A DNA stretch of 64,000 nt from Mycobacterium triplex (lineage in GTDB: Bacteria > Actinomycetota > Actinomycetes > Mycobacteriales > Mycobacteriaceae), in contig NZ_HG964446.1 of assembly GCF_000689255.1 (NCBI RefSeq), positions 1,602,484-1,666,483 of the forward strand, in the 5' to 3' direction. Shown here one piece after another: positions 35,974 through 44,452 of the stretch. The notes under the pieces were generated by a model, which worked only from the letters and a program-made list of their open reading frames with translations, was not told the DNA's origin and ran no database searches. Positions within the stretch are counted from its first letter, which is position 1. Each line of letters starts with the position of its first letter. A program made the position numbers and the translations under genes.

Positions 35974-38429
35974 CGCTTCAGCCGGATGCGCCACCACACG
36001 ATGGCCGAGTAGATCACCGACAGCACGCCCAGCATCCCCATGTCGAGCAGCCATGCGCTGTCCGTGTGCGCCCAGTGGCTGTCCTTGGGGCCGATGGGCA
36101 CCAGGGTCCGCAGGTTGACCGTGGCCGCCGACGCCGCATAGCCCCAGCGCGACGGCATCAGCCAGGACAGCTGGTCGAGGAAGAGCCGCCCGGTCACCGG
36201 GATAAGCCCACCGGCCAGCACCAGCTGCAGCATCAGCGACACCACCAGCAGCGGCATGATCTGTTCGTTGGAACGGGCGATCGACGACAGCACCAAGCCC
36301 AGAATCGCCGACGCCACGCAGGTGGCGGCGACCGTGACGAACAGCTCCAGGCTGGCATTACCGAGCAGCAGCGCCGGCTGCTTGGGCGCGCCCTTACCGA
36401 TTAGCACGATGCCGGTGGCGATCGCCGCCTGGATGATGGCGAACGCGCAGAACACCGTGATCTTGGCGGCCAGGTAGGCCCCGGTGGACAGGCCGACGGC
36501 CTGCTCGCGCTGGAAGATCGGGCGTTCGCCGATCAGGTCGCGGATCGTCAGCGCGGTGCCCATGAAGACGGCGGCGATCGACATCAACGTCAGGATCTGG
36601 GCGGCTTCGTCGGGCGTCTCGCTGTTCGGGTCCGCGATGCCGAAACCGGTATGACCCGGGACCGTCAGCGACAGCGCGCCCAGGATGAACGGCAGCAGCG
36701 CCAGGAAGGCGAAGTAGGCGCGGTCGGCGACGATCAACCGGACCTGGCGCCGCGCGATCGTGGAGAACTGGCGCAGCATGCTACTGCGCGCCGGGGTGCC
36801 CAGATCGACCGGCGTTTCGGCCCGGGTGGGCGGGGTGTGGTCCTGTCGTTCCAGGAAGCGGCGGTTGGCTTCATCGGGGTCGGCGCCGACCTTCGCGAAA
36901 ATCTGGGCCCAGTTGGTGGTGCCCATCGCGTCCCCGATTTGACCCGGCGGGCCCAGGAACGCGATCTTGCCGCCGGGCGCCATCAGCAGCACCTGGTCGC
37001 AGACGTCGAGGTAGGTCAGCGAGTGTGTGACGACCAGCACGACGCGGCCGGCGTCGGCGAGCTGGCGCAGCATCGTCATGACCTGCAGGTCCAGCGCCGG
37101 GTCCAGCCCCGAGGTCGGCTCGTCGAGGATCAGCAGCGACGGGCCGGTGAGCAGTTCGAGGGCCACCGAGGCACGTTTGCGCTGGCCGCCGGAGAGCTTG
37201 TCGACCCGGGTGTCGGCATGCGCGGTCAGTCCCAGCTCGTCGAGGACCTGAGCCACCACCTGGTCGCGGCCGGCCTTGCCGGTGTCGGGCGGCAGCCGCA
37301 GCTCGGCCGCGTAGCCCAGTGCCTGGTTGACGGTCAGCTGGCGGTGCACGACGTCGTCCTGGGGGACCATCCCGATCCTGCTGCGCAGCGTGGCGTAGGC
37401 GGTGTGGATGTTGTGGCCCTCGAAGGTGACCGCGCCGGCGGTGGGGGTGGTATAGCCGGCGATCAGCCGCGACAGTGTCGACTTTCCGGCACCGGAGCCG
37501 CCGATGATGGCGGTCAGCGTGCCGGGCCGCGCCGTCATCGAGATCTGCTGCAGCAGATCCTTGCCGTTGATCGCGAAGCCGACCTCGCGCACGTCCAGGC
37601 CGCCGGTGCTCGTCGCCGCTTCCTGGCGGCGGGCCAGCATGCCGGCGGTGAACACCAGGTCGACGTTGCCGATCGTCACCACGTCGCCCTCGGCCAGCAG
37701 GGCCTGCGCGATTCGCACCCCGTTGACGAACGTCCCGTTGATGCTGTTCGCGTCGCGGATCTCGATGCCGGCGGGGGTCGGCTCCAGGAACGCGTGATGC
37801 CGCGAAGCCAATACGTCGTGGATGACGATGTCGTTGTCGAGCTCGCGTCCGATCCACGCGGTGCCGCCCTTCGGCGTCTGCACCCCCGATTCGGGGCCGA
37901 CGACCTTCATCACCCGGGTCGGAAATTGCGACATGTCGGTGCCCGCCGGCTGGGCGACCCGGGTCGCGTCGTTCGGGACGGCCTGGGTCGGCACGGTGGG
38001 CCGCACGATCGGCACGGCGGTGGTGTGCAACGCGTCGGTGGGCCGGTCCTGGTATCTGCCGGCCGGCGGAACGGTCGGCACCGCCTGCGAGGTCGGCGGC
38101 AGCACCCCGACATTGCCGCGATGGTGTCCGAGCGCGAAGGTGATCCGCGGTCCATCGGGGGCGCCGAGGTTGAGGGTCTGGCCGTCCCGGATGTCGGCAC
38201 CCGGCACCCGGCGTCCGTCGACGAAGATGCCGTTGCGCGAATTGTTGTCGACCGCAACCCATTTGCCGTGATCGAAGCGCAGCAACAGGTGCGCCCGGGT
38301 GACCAGCGGATGCGCCACGCGCAGGTCGGCGCGGACGTCGCTGCCGATGACGACGTCGCCGCCGGGGGCGAAACTGACCTCGGATCGGATGGACCGCACG
38401 GTCAGTACCGATTGCGCAGGGGCATTCAT
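35970..38429 (-). CDS. FHA-domain ABC transporter, Rv1747 type (copy 1)
   Basis: An 819-residue fusion: a first FHA domain (about residues 25-80; THx RAH and NSRNG loops), a Thr/Pro-rich linker, a second FHA domain (about 190-245; SRHHAF, NSINGTFVNG), an ABC ATPase, and a C-terminal six-helix ABC2-type membrane domain (about 570-815). In the ATPase, Walker A is GGSGAGKST near 311, the signature LSGGQRKRA near 411, and Walker B LLILDEPTSGLDP. In M. tuberculosis Rv1747 the FHA domains bind phosphothreonines made by PknF and control export of cell-envelope glycolipid. The first FHA here has GSDVRAD where GR is usual. It follows copy 2 after 4 nt in one operon. Confidence 0.93.
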   Translation of the reverse strand: MNAPAQSVLTVRSIRSEVSFAPGGDVVIGSDVRADLRVAHPLVTRAHLLLRFDHGKWVAVDNNSRNGIFVDGRRVPGADIRDGQTLNLGAPDGPRITFALGHHRGNVGVLPPTSQAVPTVPPAGRYQDRPTDALHTTAVPIVRPTVPTQAVPNDATRVAQPAGTDMSQFPTRVMKVVGPESGVQTPKGGTAWIGRELDNDIVIHDVLASRHHAFLEPTPAGIEIRDANSINGTFVNGVRIAQALLAEGDVVTIGNVDLVFTAGMLARRQEAATSTGGLDVREVGFAINGKDLLQQISMTARPGTLTAIIGGSGAGKSTLSRLIAGYTTPTAGAVTFEGHNIHTAYATLRSRIGMVPQDDVVHRQLTVNQALGYAAELRLPPDTGKAGRDQVVAQVLDELGLTAHADTRVDKLSGGQRKRASVALELLTGPSLLILDEPTSGLDPALDLQVMTMLRQLADAGRVVLVVTHSLTYLDVCDQVLLMAPGGKIAFLGPPGQIGDAMGTTNWAQIFAKVGADPDEANRRFLERQDHTPPTRAETPVDLGTPARSSMLRQFSTIARRQVRLIVADRAYFAFLALLPFILGALSLTVPGHTGFGIADPNSETPDEAAQILTLMSIAAVFMGTALTIRDLIGERPIFQREQAVGLSTGAYLAAKITVFCAFAIIQAAIATGIVLIGKGAPKQPALLLGNASLELFVTVAATCVASAILGLVLSSIARSNEQIMPLLVVSLMLQLVLAGGLIPVTGRLFLDQLSWLMPSRWGYAASAATVNLRTLVPIGPKDSHWAHTDSAWLLDMGMLGVLSVIYSAIVWWRIRLKR

Positions 38430-38433
38430 CAGT

Positions 38434-41091
38434 TCAGCGTCGTTTCAGCCGGATCTTCCACCACACGATCGCGCTATAGCTTATGCACAGGACTCCGAGC
38501 ATGGCCATATCGAACAGCCATGCGCTCTTGGTGTGATTCCAGTGCTGGTCTTTCGGGTCGGTCGGGCCCGGTATCAGCCGGTGCGTGTCGATCGTCGACG
38601 CCGACGCCGCGAAGCCCCACCGCGCGGGCGTGACCCACGACAACTGGTCGAGCACCAGCCGGTTGGTAACCCAGATCATGCCGCCGGAGAACACCAGCTG
38701 ACTCATGATCGACACCACCAGCATCGGCATGATCTGGTCCTGGGATTGGGCCAGCGCCGAGAGCGCCATGCCGAGCAGCGCCGCACCCACACACGTCGCG
38801 GCCACCGTGACGAACAGTTCGAAGTTGACGTTGCCCAGGACCACGGCGTTGGAGATCGGGGTGCCCCAGCCGATCACGGAGATGGCCGTGGCGATCGCGG
38901 CCTGGATGATCGCAAACGTCGAGAAGACAACGATTTTCGCGCCCATATAGGCGGCCGTGGACAGGCCGACCGCTTGTTCGCGGCGGAAGATCGGTCGCTC
39001 GCCGATCAGGTCGCGGATCGTCAGCGCGGTACCCATGAACACCGCGCCGACGTTGAGCATGACTAGGATCTGGTCGGGCTGAGCGGGATTGTTGCCCAGC
39101 GGATCGGACATGCCGTATCCGCTGTTGCCGCGAACCGTCAGGGTCAGCACCCCGATCAAAAATGGCAGCAGCGCCAGGAACACCGTGTAGCCGCGGTCGG
39201 AGATGACCAGCCGTATCTGCCGGCGGGCGATCGTGGAGAACTGGCGGCGCACGTCGGCGTGTACCGGCTCGCCCAAATCCGCGGCCGGGCTGTGTTCGGA
39301 CGGTAGTTGTGGCTGCTGCTGGTTTTCTTCCCGGAAGCGGCGGTTGGCCTCGTCCGGGTCCGCACCCACCTTGGCGAAGATGTCGGCCCAGTTGGTGGTG
39401 CCCATCGCCGCGCCGATCTGGCTGGGTGGGCCGAGAAACGCCGTCTTGCCGCCGGGAGCGACCAGGAGCAGCTGATCGCAGACGTCAAGGTAGGACACCG
39501 AGTGCGTGACCACCAGCACCACGCGCCCGGCGTCGGCCAGCTGGCGCAGCATCATCATCACCTGGCGGTCCAGCGCCGGGTCCAGGCCGGTGGTGGGTTC
39601 GTCGAGCAGCAGTAGCGACGGGCCGGTGAGCAATTCCAGGGCCACCGACGCGCGCTTGCGCTGGCCGCCGGAGAGCTTGTCGACGCGGGTGTCGGCGTGC
39701 TTGGTCAGCTCGAGTTCCTCGAGCACCTGCGCGACGACCTGTTCGCGGTCGGCCTTGCTGGTGTCGGGCGGCAGCCGCAGCTCGGCGGCGTAGCCCAGCG
39801 CCTGGTTGACGGTCAGCTGGCGGTGCACGACGTCGTCCTGGGGGACCATCCCGATCCTGCTGCGCAGCGAGGCGTACTCGGTGTGGATGTTGTGGCCCTC
39901 GAAGGTGACCGTGCCGGAGCTGGGGCTGGTGTACCCGGCGATCAGCCGCGACAGCGTGGTCTTGCCGGCGCCGGATCCGCCGATGATCGCGGTCAGCGTC
40001 CCGGGTCGGGCGGTCAGCGAGATGTGGTCCAGCAGCTGCTTGCCGTGGTCGACTTCGTAGCAGACCGAGTTCACCTCGAGACCGCCGGTGCGGGTGGCCG
40101 CTTCGGTGCGCCGGACCAGGGTGTCGCGGCTGAAGACGAGGTCGACGTTTCCGATCGTGACGACGTCGCCCTCGGTGAGCACCGCCGAGCCGACCCGGAC
40201 GCCGTTGACGAAGGTGCCGTTGACGCTGTGCGCGTCGCGGATCTCGGTGCCCAGCGGCGTCTGGATCAAAAACGCGTGATGACGCGAGGCCAGGACGTCC
40301 TGGATGACGATGTCGTTGTCGGTGGCGCGCCCGATCGTTTGCGCGTTGGCCGGCTTTTGCAACGCGCCGGACCGCGACGGCAACAACGCCTGGAACATCT
40401 TGGTGGCCAGGTTCCCGACCTCCGGCGCCTTGGCCTCGGCGACGGGCGACATCTGGGTCTTGGGTGCCTGCATGGATCCGACCGGCGCGGACATCTGCGG
40501 CTGATAGTTGGGCGGGGCGTGGTTGGGATATGCCGGCGGCCGGACCGATGTCGGATACACGGGTTGCCCTGGCGGTCCCGGCCGCTGGCCCGGCGGGCCG
40601 GGATGCGGCCGCGGCGGGGGTGGCGCGGCCCACGTGGTCTGGCGTCCGGGCAGCGGTCCGGGCGGAGCGGCGAACGGCTGCCCCGATGCCTGTGACGAAG
40701 GCCACGGCGCGCCGGCCTGAGCCGCGACCGGTATGCCCATCGACTCGGTCCGCGGCGGCCGCCCGGCCATGCCTTGGTGGCGCCCGACCTCGAACGTCAG
40801 CAGCGGGCCGTCCGGATTTCCGATGTTGATGCTCTGACCGTCATGGATATCGACGACCGGCACCCGCCTGCCGTTGGCGAAAGTGCCGTTGAGCGAACCG
40901 TTGTCGATCGCCAGCCAGCGGCCCTGGTCGAAGCGCAGCAACAGATGGGCCCGCGAAATCAGGGGGTGGGTGATGCGCATATCGGCCCGGAGATCGCGCC
41001 CGACTACCACGTCGTGACCTGCTGCGAAGGTGCGTTCCGACCCGTCATACCGGACGGTCAGCGCCGGCGGGGCTGGTGAATTCATCGCCAC
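38434..41091 (-). CDS. FHA-domain ABC transporter, Rv1747 type (copy 2)
   Basis: An 885-residue protein with the same architecture as the downstream copy and near-identical ATPase and membrane segments. The first FHA has VVGRDLRADMRITHP, SRAHLLLRF and NGSLNGTF, so its phosphothreonine loops look intact. A Pro/Gly/Gln-rich linker spans about residues 110-215. The second FHA has IGRATDNDIVI and SRHHAF. Walker A lies near residue 372, the signature near 476. It is the first gene of the pair. The ATG is 7 nt from a TAGAGT box, so the mRNA is probably leaderless. The linker length is the main difference from copy 1. Confidence 0.93.
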   Translation of the reverse strand: MAMNSPAPPALTVRYDGSERTFAAGHDVVVGRDLRADMRITHPLISRAHLLLRFDQGRWLAIDNGSLNGTFANGRRVPVVDIHDGQSINIGNPDGPLLTFEVGRHQGMAGRPPRTESMGIPVAAQAGAPWPSSQASGQPFAAPPGPLPGRQTTWAAPPPPRPHPGPPGQRPGPPGQPVYPTSVRPPAYPNHAPPNYQPQMSAPVGSMQAPKTQMSPVAEAKAPEVGNLATKMFQALLPSRSGALQKPANAQTIGRATDNDIVIQDVLASRHHAFLIQTPLGTEIRDAHSVNGTFVNGVRVGSAVLTEGDVVTIGNVDLVFSRDTLVRRTEAATRTGGLEVNSVCYEVDHGKQLLDHISLTARPGTLTAIIGGSGAGKTTLSRLIAGYTSPSSGTVTFEGHNIHTEYASLRSRIGMVPQDDVVHRQLTVNQALGYAAELRLPPDTSKADREQVVAQVLEELELTKHADTRVDKLSGGQRKRASVALELLTGPSLLLLDEPTTGLDPALDRQVMMMLRQLADAGRVVLVVTHSVSYLDVCDQLLLVAPGGKTAFLGPPSQIGAAMGTTNWADIFAKVGADPDEANRRFREENQQQPQLPSEHSPAADLGEPVHADVRRQFSTIARRQIRLVISDRGYTVFLALLPFLIGVLTLTVRGNSGYGMSDPLGNNPAQPDQILVMLNVGAVFMGTALTIRDLIGERPIFRREQAVGLSTAAYMGAKIVVFSTFAIIQAAIATAISVIGWGTPISNAVVLGNVNFELFVTVAATCVGAALLGMALSALAQSQDQIMPMLVVSIMSQLVFSGGMIWVTNRLVLDQLSWVTPARWGFAASASTIDTHRLIPGPTDPKDQHWNHTKSAWLFDMAMLGVLCISYSAIVWWKIRLKRR

Positions 41092-41098
41092 AACTCTA

Positions 41099-41104
41099 GC
41101 TCGT
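41099..41104 (-). promoter_or_regulatory. -10 box of the FHA-ABC operon (leaderless)
   Basis: On the minus strand TAGAGT ends 7 nt before ATG 41091, without a ribosome binding site in between. Confidence 0.5.
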
Positions 41105-41161
41105 GGACCTATTTCGCCATTTGCACCAACGCGGCACGTCGAGCCAGTTGTGCCCGCGCAA

Positions 41162-42376
41162 TCACCGGTTGTCGGGTGCTCCGGTGACGACGCAGCGGGT
41201 GCGGGTGTAGATCGTCGGCATGCACCGATTGCAGTGCGTACACGCCGAGCGGACGCTGTGCGCCGCGCCGTCGGCGGCGAGCCGGTTGATCAGATCCGGC
41301 TCGGCCAGCAGCGCCCGGGCCATCGCGACGAACTCGAAGCCCTCGGCCATCGCGAGGTCCATCGTCTCCCTGTTGGTGATGCCGCCCAGCAGGATCAGCG
41401 GCATCTTGAGTTCGGCTCGGAACAGTTTGGCGTCGCGCAGCAGATACGCCTCGCGGTAGGGGTATTCGCGCAGGAACTTCGTGCCCGTCATGCGCATGCC
41501 CCAGCGCAGCGGCGGCTTGAAGGCCCCGGCGAACTCCTTGAGCGGGGCGTCGCCGCGGAACAGGTACATCGGGTTGACCAGAGAGCTGCCGGCGGTGAGT
41601 TCGATCGCGTCCAGGCCGCCGTCTTCCTCCAGCCATTTGGCGGTGATCAGCGACTCTTCGGTGGTGATGGCGCCGCGGACCCCGTCGGCCATGTTCAGCT
41701 TGGCGGTGACCGCGATCGGCGTTCCTTCTTTCTCGACCGCGCGGCGAACGGCCATCACCATTCCGCGGGCGACCTTGGCCCGGTTCTCCAGTGAGCCACC
41801 GAACTCGTCGTCGCGACGGTTGATCAGTGGTGACAGGAACGAACTCGCAAAATAGTTGTGGCCCAAATGAATTTCGACGGCGTCGAAGCCGGCTTCCATG
41901 GCGAACCGGGCCGCGTCGGCGTGCGCGGCGATCACGTCGGAGATGTCGTCGCGGGTCGCCTTGCGGGCGAACCGCATTCCGATCGGGTTGAAGAACCGCA
42001 CCGGCGCCAGCGCCTTGGCCTTGTTGGATTTTGCATTGGCGACCGGACCCGCATGGCCGATCTGGGCGCTGATCGCCGCGCCTTCGGCGTGGATGGCGTC
42101 GGTGAGCTTGCGCAGCCCGGGCACCGCCTCGGGCCGCATCCACAGCCCGTTGCCCTCGGTGCGTCCACCCTGGGAGACGGCGCAGTAGGCGACGGTCGTC
42201 ATGCCGACCCCGCCGGCGGCCGGTGCCCGGTGGTACTCGATCAGGTCGTCGCTCACCAGAGCGCCGGGCGTGCGTGCTTCGAACGTCGCGGACTTGATGG
42301 TCCGGTTGCGCAGCGTGATCGGTCCCAGCTGCGCTGGGCTGAATACGTCCGGAATCTGGGGCTGGTCAGATGCCAT
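41162..42376 (-). CDS. NADH:flavin oxidoreductase, old yellow enzyme family
   Basis: A 404-residue TIM-barrel flavoprotein (Rv3359-like). FMN-binding elements include the N-terminal [23 protein letters not shown] and a [21 protein letters not shown] segment (41843-41900), and GGSLENRAK is also present. It would reduce enals, enones or dienoyl thioesters. The protein ends soon after the barrel with [17 protein letters not shown], a four-cysteine cluster reminiscent of the 4Fe-4S motif of 2,4-dienoyl-CoA reductases, but without the further NADH-binding domains of those enzymes. ATG 42376 is supported by a TACGCT box 6 nt upstream. It is divergent from folD. Confidence 0.91.
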   Translation of the reverse strand: MASDQPQIPDVFSPAQLGPITLRNRTIKSATFEARTPGALVSDDLIEYHRAPAAGGVGMTTVAYCAVSQGGRTEGNGLWMRPEAVPGLRKLTDAIHAEGAAISAQIGHAGPVANAKSNKAKALAPVRFFNPIGMRFARKATRDDISDVIAAHADAARFAMEAGFDAVEIHLGHNYFASSFLSPLINRRDDEFGGSLENRAKVARGMVMAVRRAVEKEGTPIAVTAKLNMADGVRGAITTEESLITAKWLEEDGGLDAIELTAGSSLVNPMYLFRGDAPLKEFAGAFKPPLRWGMRMTGTKFLREYPYREAYLLRDAKLFRAELKMPLILLGGITNRETMDLAMAEGFEFVAMARALLAEPDLINRLAADGAAHSVRSACTHCNRCMPTIYTRTRCVVTGAPDNR

Positions 42377-42382
42377 GCGAGG

Positions 42383-42388
42383 AGCGTA
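42383..42388 (-). promoter_or_regulatory. -10 box of the flavin oxidoreductase gene (leaderless)
   Basis: On the minus strand TACGCT ends 6 nt before ATG 42376, fitting TANNNT. Confidence 0.45.
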
Positions 42389-42495
42389 ACGGCGATCGCA
42401 TGGCCGGCGAAGCAGGGCGTATGGGGGCACCTCCCGCTTGCGGGGGAGGGTCGCCGTCATCGGGCAGCGCCCGTGGTCGTGCCAGACTGTCAGGC

Positions 42496-43341
42496 GTGGG
42501 CGCAATCACACTGGACGGCAAGGCCACCCGCGACGAGATCTTCGTCGACCTCAAACAACGCGTCGCGGCACTGACCGCGGCGGGGCGTACGCCCGGGCTG
42601 GCCACGATCCTGGTCGGCGACGATCCCGGGTCCCAGGCCTACGTGCGCGGCAAGCATGCCGACTGCGCGAAGGTGGGCATCACCTCGATCCGTCGCGATC
42701 TGCCTGCCGACATCTCCACGGCCAAGCTGAACGAGACGATCGACGAGCTGAACGCCAACCCCGAGTGCACCGGTTACATCGTGCAGTTGCCGCTGCCGAA
42801 GCATCTCGACGAGAACGCCGCGCTGGAGCGCATCGATCCCGCCAAGGACGCCGACGGCCTGCACCCGACGAACCTGGGCCGGCTCGTGCTCAACAACCCG
42901 GCCCCGCTGCCGTGCACCCCGCGCGGCATCGTGCACCTGCTGCGCCGCTACGACGTCGAGATCGCCGGTGCGCACGTGGTCGTCATCGGCCGCGGCGTGA
43001 CGGTCGGCCGGCCGCTGGGCCTGCTGCTGACGCGCCGCTCGGAGAACGCGACGGTTACGTTGTGCCACACCGGAACTCGTGACCTGCCCACGCTGACCAA
43101 GCAGGCCGACATCATCGTCGCCGCCGTCGGAGTGCCGCACCTGGTGACCGCCGACATGGTGCGCCCGGGCGCCGCGGTGCTCGACGTCGGCGTCAGCCGG
43201 GTGGACGGCAAGCTCACCGGCGACGTGCACCCCGACGTGTGGGAGGTCGCCGGGCATGTGTCGCCGAACCCCGGCGGCATCGGCCCGCTGACCCGGGCGT
43301 TTCTGCTGACGAACGTGGTCGAGCTGGCCGAGCGGCAATGA
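42496..43341 (+). CDS. folD: Methylenetetrahydrofolate dehydrogenase/cyclohydrolase
   Basis: A 281-residue bifunctional FolD (Rv3356c) interconverting methylene-, methenyl- and formyl-tetrahydrofolate with NADP. Signatures are [14 protein letters not shown], the [14 protein letters not shown] segment and the Rossmann [16 protein letters not shown]. The catalytic Lys is expected in the [10 protein letters not shown] region. The start is GTG 42496, 7 nt after CAGACT, a weak -10, so a leaderless mRNA is possible. A longer frame upstream overlaps the divergent gene's promoter and is unlikely. It is coupled by an ATGA overlap to the DUF3017 gene. Confidence 0.96.
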   Translation: MGAITLDGKATRDEIFVDLKQRVAALTAAGRTPGLATILVGDDPGSQAYVRGKHADCAKVGITSIRRDLPADISTAKLNETIDELNANPECTGYIVQLPLPKHLDENAALERIDPAKDADGLHPTNLGRLVLNNPAPLPCTPRGIVHLLRRYDVEIAGAHVVVIGRGVTVGRPLGLLLTRRSENATVTLCHTGTRDLPTLTKQADIIVAAVGVPHLVTADMVRPGAAVLDVGVSRVDGKLTGDVHPDVWEVAGHVSPNPGGIGPLTRAFLLTNVVELAERQ

Positions 43342-43622
43342 GTTCGGCGAAGTCCGCGGCCAAAGCGCAGTGGCCGATCCTGCTGGTCGGGCTGATCTTC
43401 GTGACGGCATTCGCGTTGGTGGGCGCCAACTTCTGGCGTCGCGGCTCGCTGCTGATCGGCATCGCCGTCGGTGTCGCCGCGATCCTGCGGCTGGTGCTGT
43501 CCGACGATCGCGCGGGCCTGTTGGTGGTGCGCAGCAAGGGCATTGACTTCGTCACGACCGCGACGGTCGGGGCCGCGATGGTCTATATCGCCTGGACCAT
43601 CGATCCGCTTGGTACGGGTTAA
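43338..43622 (+). CDS. DUF3017 small membrane protein
   Basis: A 94-residue integral membrane protein (Rv3355c-like) with three hydrophobic segments: [19 protein letters not shown] (43371-43427), [17 protein letters not shown] and [17 protein letters not shown]. The N-terminus is short and basic. No catalytic motif is visible and the function is unknown. Conservation next to folD across actinobacteria and the ATGA overlap with folD suggest joint expression rather than a shown functional link. Its TAA overlaps the TAA of the convergent DUF732 gene (TTAA). Confidence 0.88.
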   Translation: MSSAKSAAKAQWPILLVGLIFVTAFALVGANFWRRGSLLIGIAVGVAAILRLVLSDDRAGLLVVRSKGIDFVTTATVGAAMVYIAWTIDPLGTG

Positions 43623-44182
43623 ATTCCCGGGCCCGTGATCTGGGGCAGGTCGGCGATCGCGCCGCCCGGCATGTTCGGCATACCGGGCATGTTCGGCATC
43701 GCGCCGGGCATGTTCGGCATGGCGCCCGGCATGTTCGGCATGACGCCGCCGGGCAGGTTTTGCATGCCGCCGGGCATCATGCCACCGGGCATGTTGGGCA
43801 TGTTGCCGCTGGCCAAGTTCGCCATCATTTGCGGGCAGTACGACTGGATCGCGATCGTGGTGAACATCTGCGCCATCGCCGGTGACATGCCCTGGCGTCG
43901 CACGCTCGTGACGGCCCCGGCGAAGCTGCCGCCGGGCTGGGCCAGCATCGGGCAGATGGATTCGCCGACGGCCATCGCGTTTCCGGGTTGGCCGAAGTCG
44001 ACGCCGGCGTGGTTGAGCGCGTCGATGAAGCTGTCGTCGGCGTTCGGGTCGGCCTCGGCCGGCGGCGACCCGAACGCCGCGGCGATGGTGAGCAGGCCGG
44101 CCACCGCGGCCAGCAAGCGAACGGTCAGCGGCTGATGGCGAAACGGCCAGGCCCAACTCTGCGCAGCAACAACTGCTTTCAT
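43619..44182 (-). CDS. Secreted DUF732 protein with Met-Pro repeat tail
   Basis: A 187-residue exported protein (Rv3354-like region). The signal peptide has a VRLLAAVAGLLTIAAAF core and a probable cleavage after AEA near residue 44. The DUF732 domain follows (ADDSFIDALNHAGV ... AVGESICPML ... IQSYCPQMM), with two Cys likely joined by a disulphide. The last 50 residues are a low-complexity tail of NMPG/AMPNMPG units encoded by a tandem DNA repeat. DUF732 proteins are numerous in mycobacteria with no known enzymatic role. ATG 44182 has a GGGGAAG ribosome binding site. A palindrome lies about 70 nt upstream. Confidence 0.88.
   Translation of the reverse strand: MKAVVAAQSWAWPFRHQPLTVRLLAAVAGLLTIAAAFGSPPAEADPNADDSFIDALNHAGVDFGQPGNAMAVGESICPMLAQPGGSFAGAVTSVRRQGMSPAMAQMFTTIAIQSYCPQMMANLASGNMPNMPGGMMPGGMQNLPGGVMPNMPGAMPNMPGAMPNMPGMPNMPGGAIADLPQITGPGI
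43661..43741. repeat. In-frame 18-21 bp tandem repeat in the DUF732 gene
   Basis: Four successive units share the core GGGCATGTTCGGCAT or GGCATGTTCGGCAT (43661-43681, 43682-43699, 43700-43720, 43721-43741), encoding MPGAMPN-type blocks. Unit lengths of 18 and 21 keep the frame, so copy number may vary between strains. Confidence 0.7.
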
Positions 44183-44252
44183 GACAGCTTCCCCATCTGT
44201 CGCCCAGTGCCCTGAAGGCACTCGAATCACTCTAGGAAGACTGATCTATGGC

Positions 44253-44268
44253 TGTCACGTTTGTGACA
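44253..44268. promoter_or_regulatory. Palindromic candidate operator
   Basis: TGTCAC-GTTT-GTGACA is a perfect 6+6 dyad in the 270-nt region between the DUF732 gene and the divergent FAD oxidase. A TAGAGT -10-like box for the DUF732 gene lies between it and the gene. It looks like a regulator site; the regulator is not identifiable. The rest of this gap shows no gene. Confidence 0.35.
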
Positions 44269-44452
44269 CGGGAAGGTCAAGGTTTGCACACTATGCGTTT
44301 CGTGGGCGCGATGCTTCCGAGACATCGGTTATCGCGCGGAAAGCGTTACGGGCGAACGTGGATCGAGTCCCGGTCAATCGAGGCCACTCTGTGATCCGAC
44401 ACGTGCCGCGGCACCGTGCTCTGGAGTGAGAAATGGTTGAGAATGCGGCATC

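Noticed and set aside
43661..43741. CRISPR-like or intergenic repeat
   Set aside because: The repeat is in frame in the DUF732 coding sequence and has no unique spacers.
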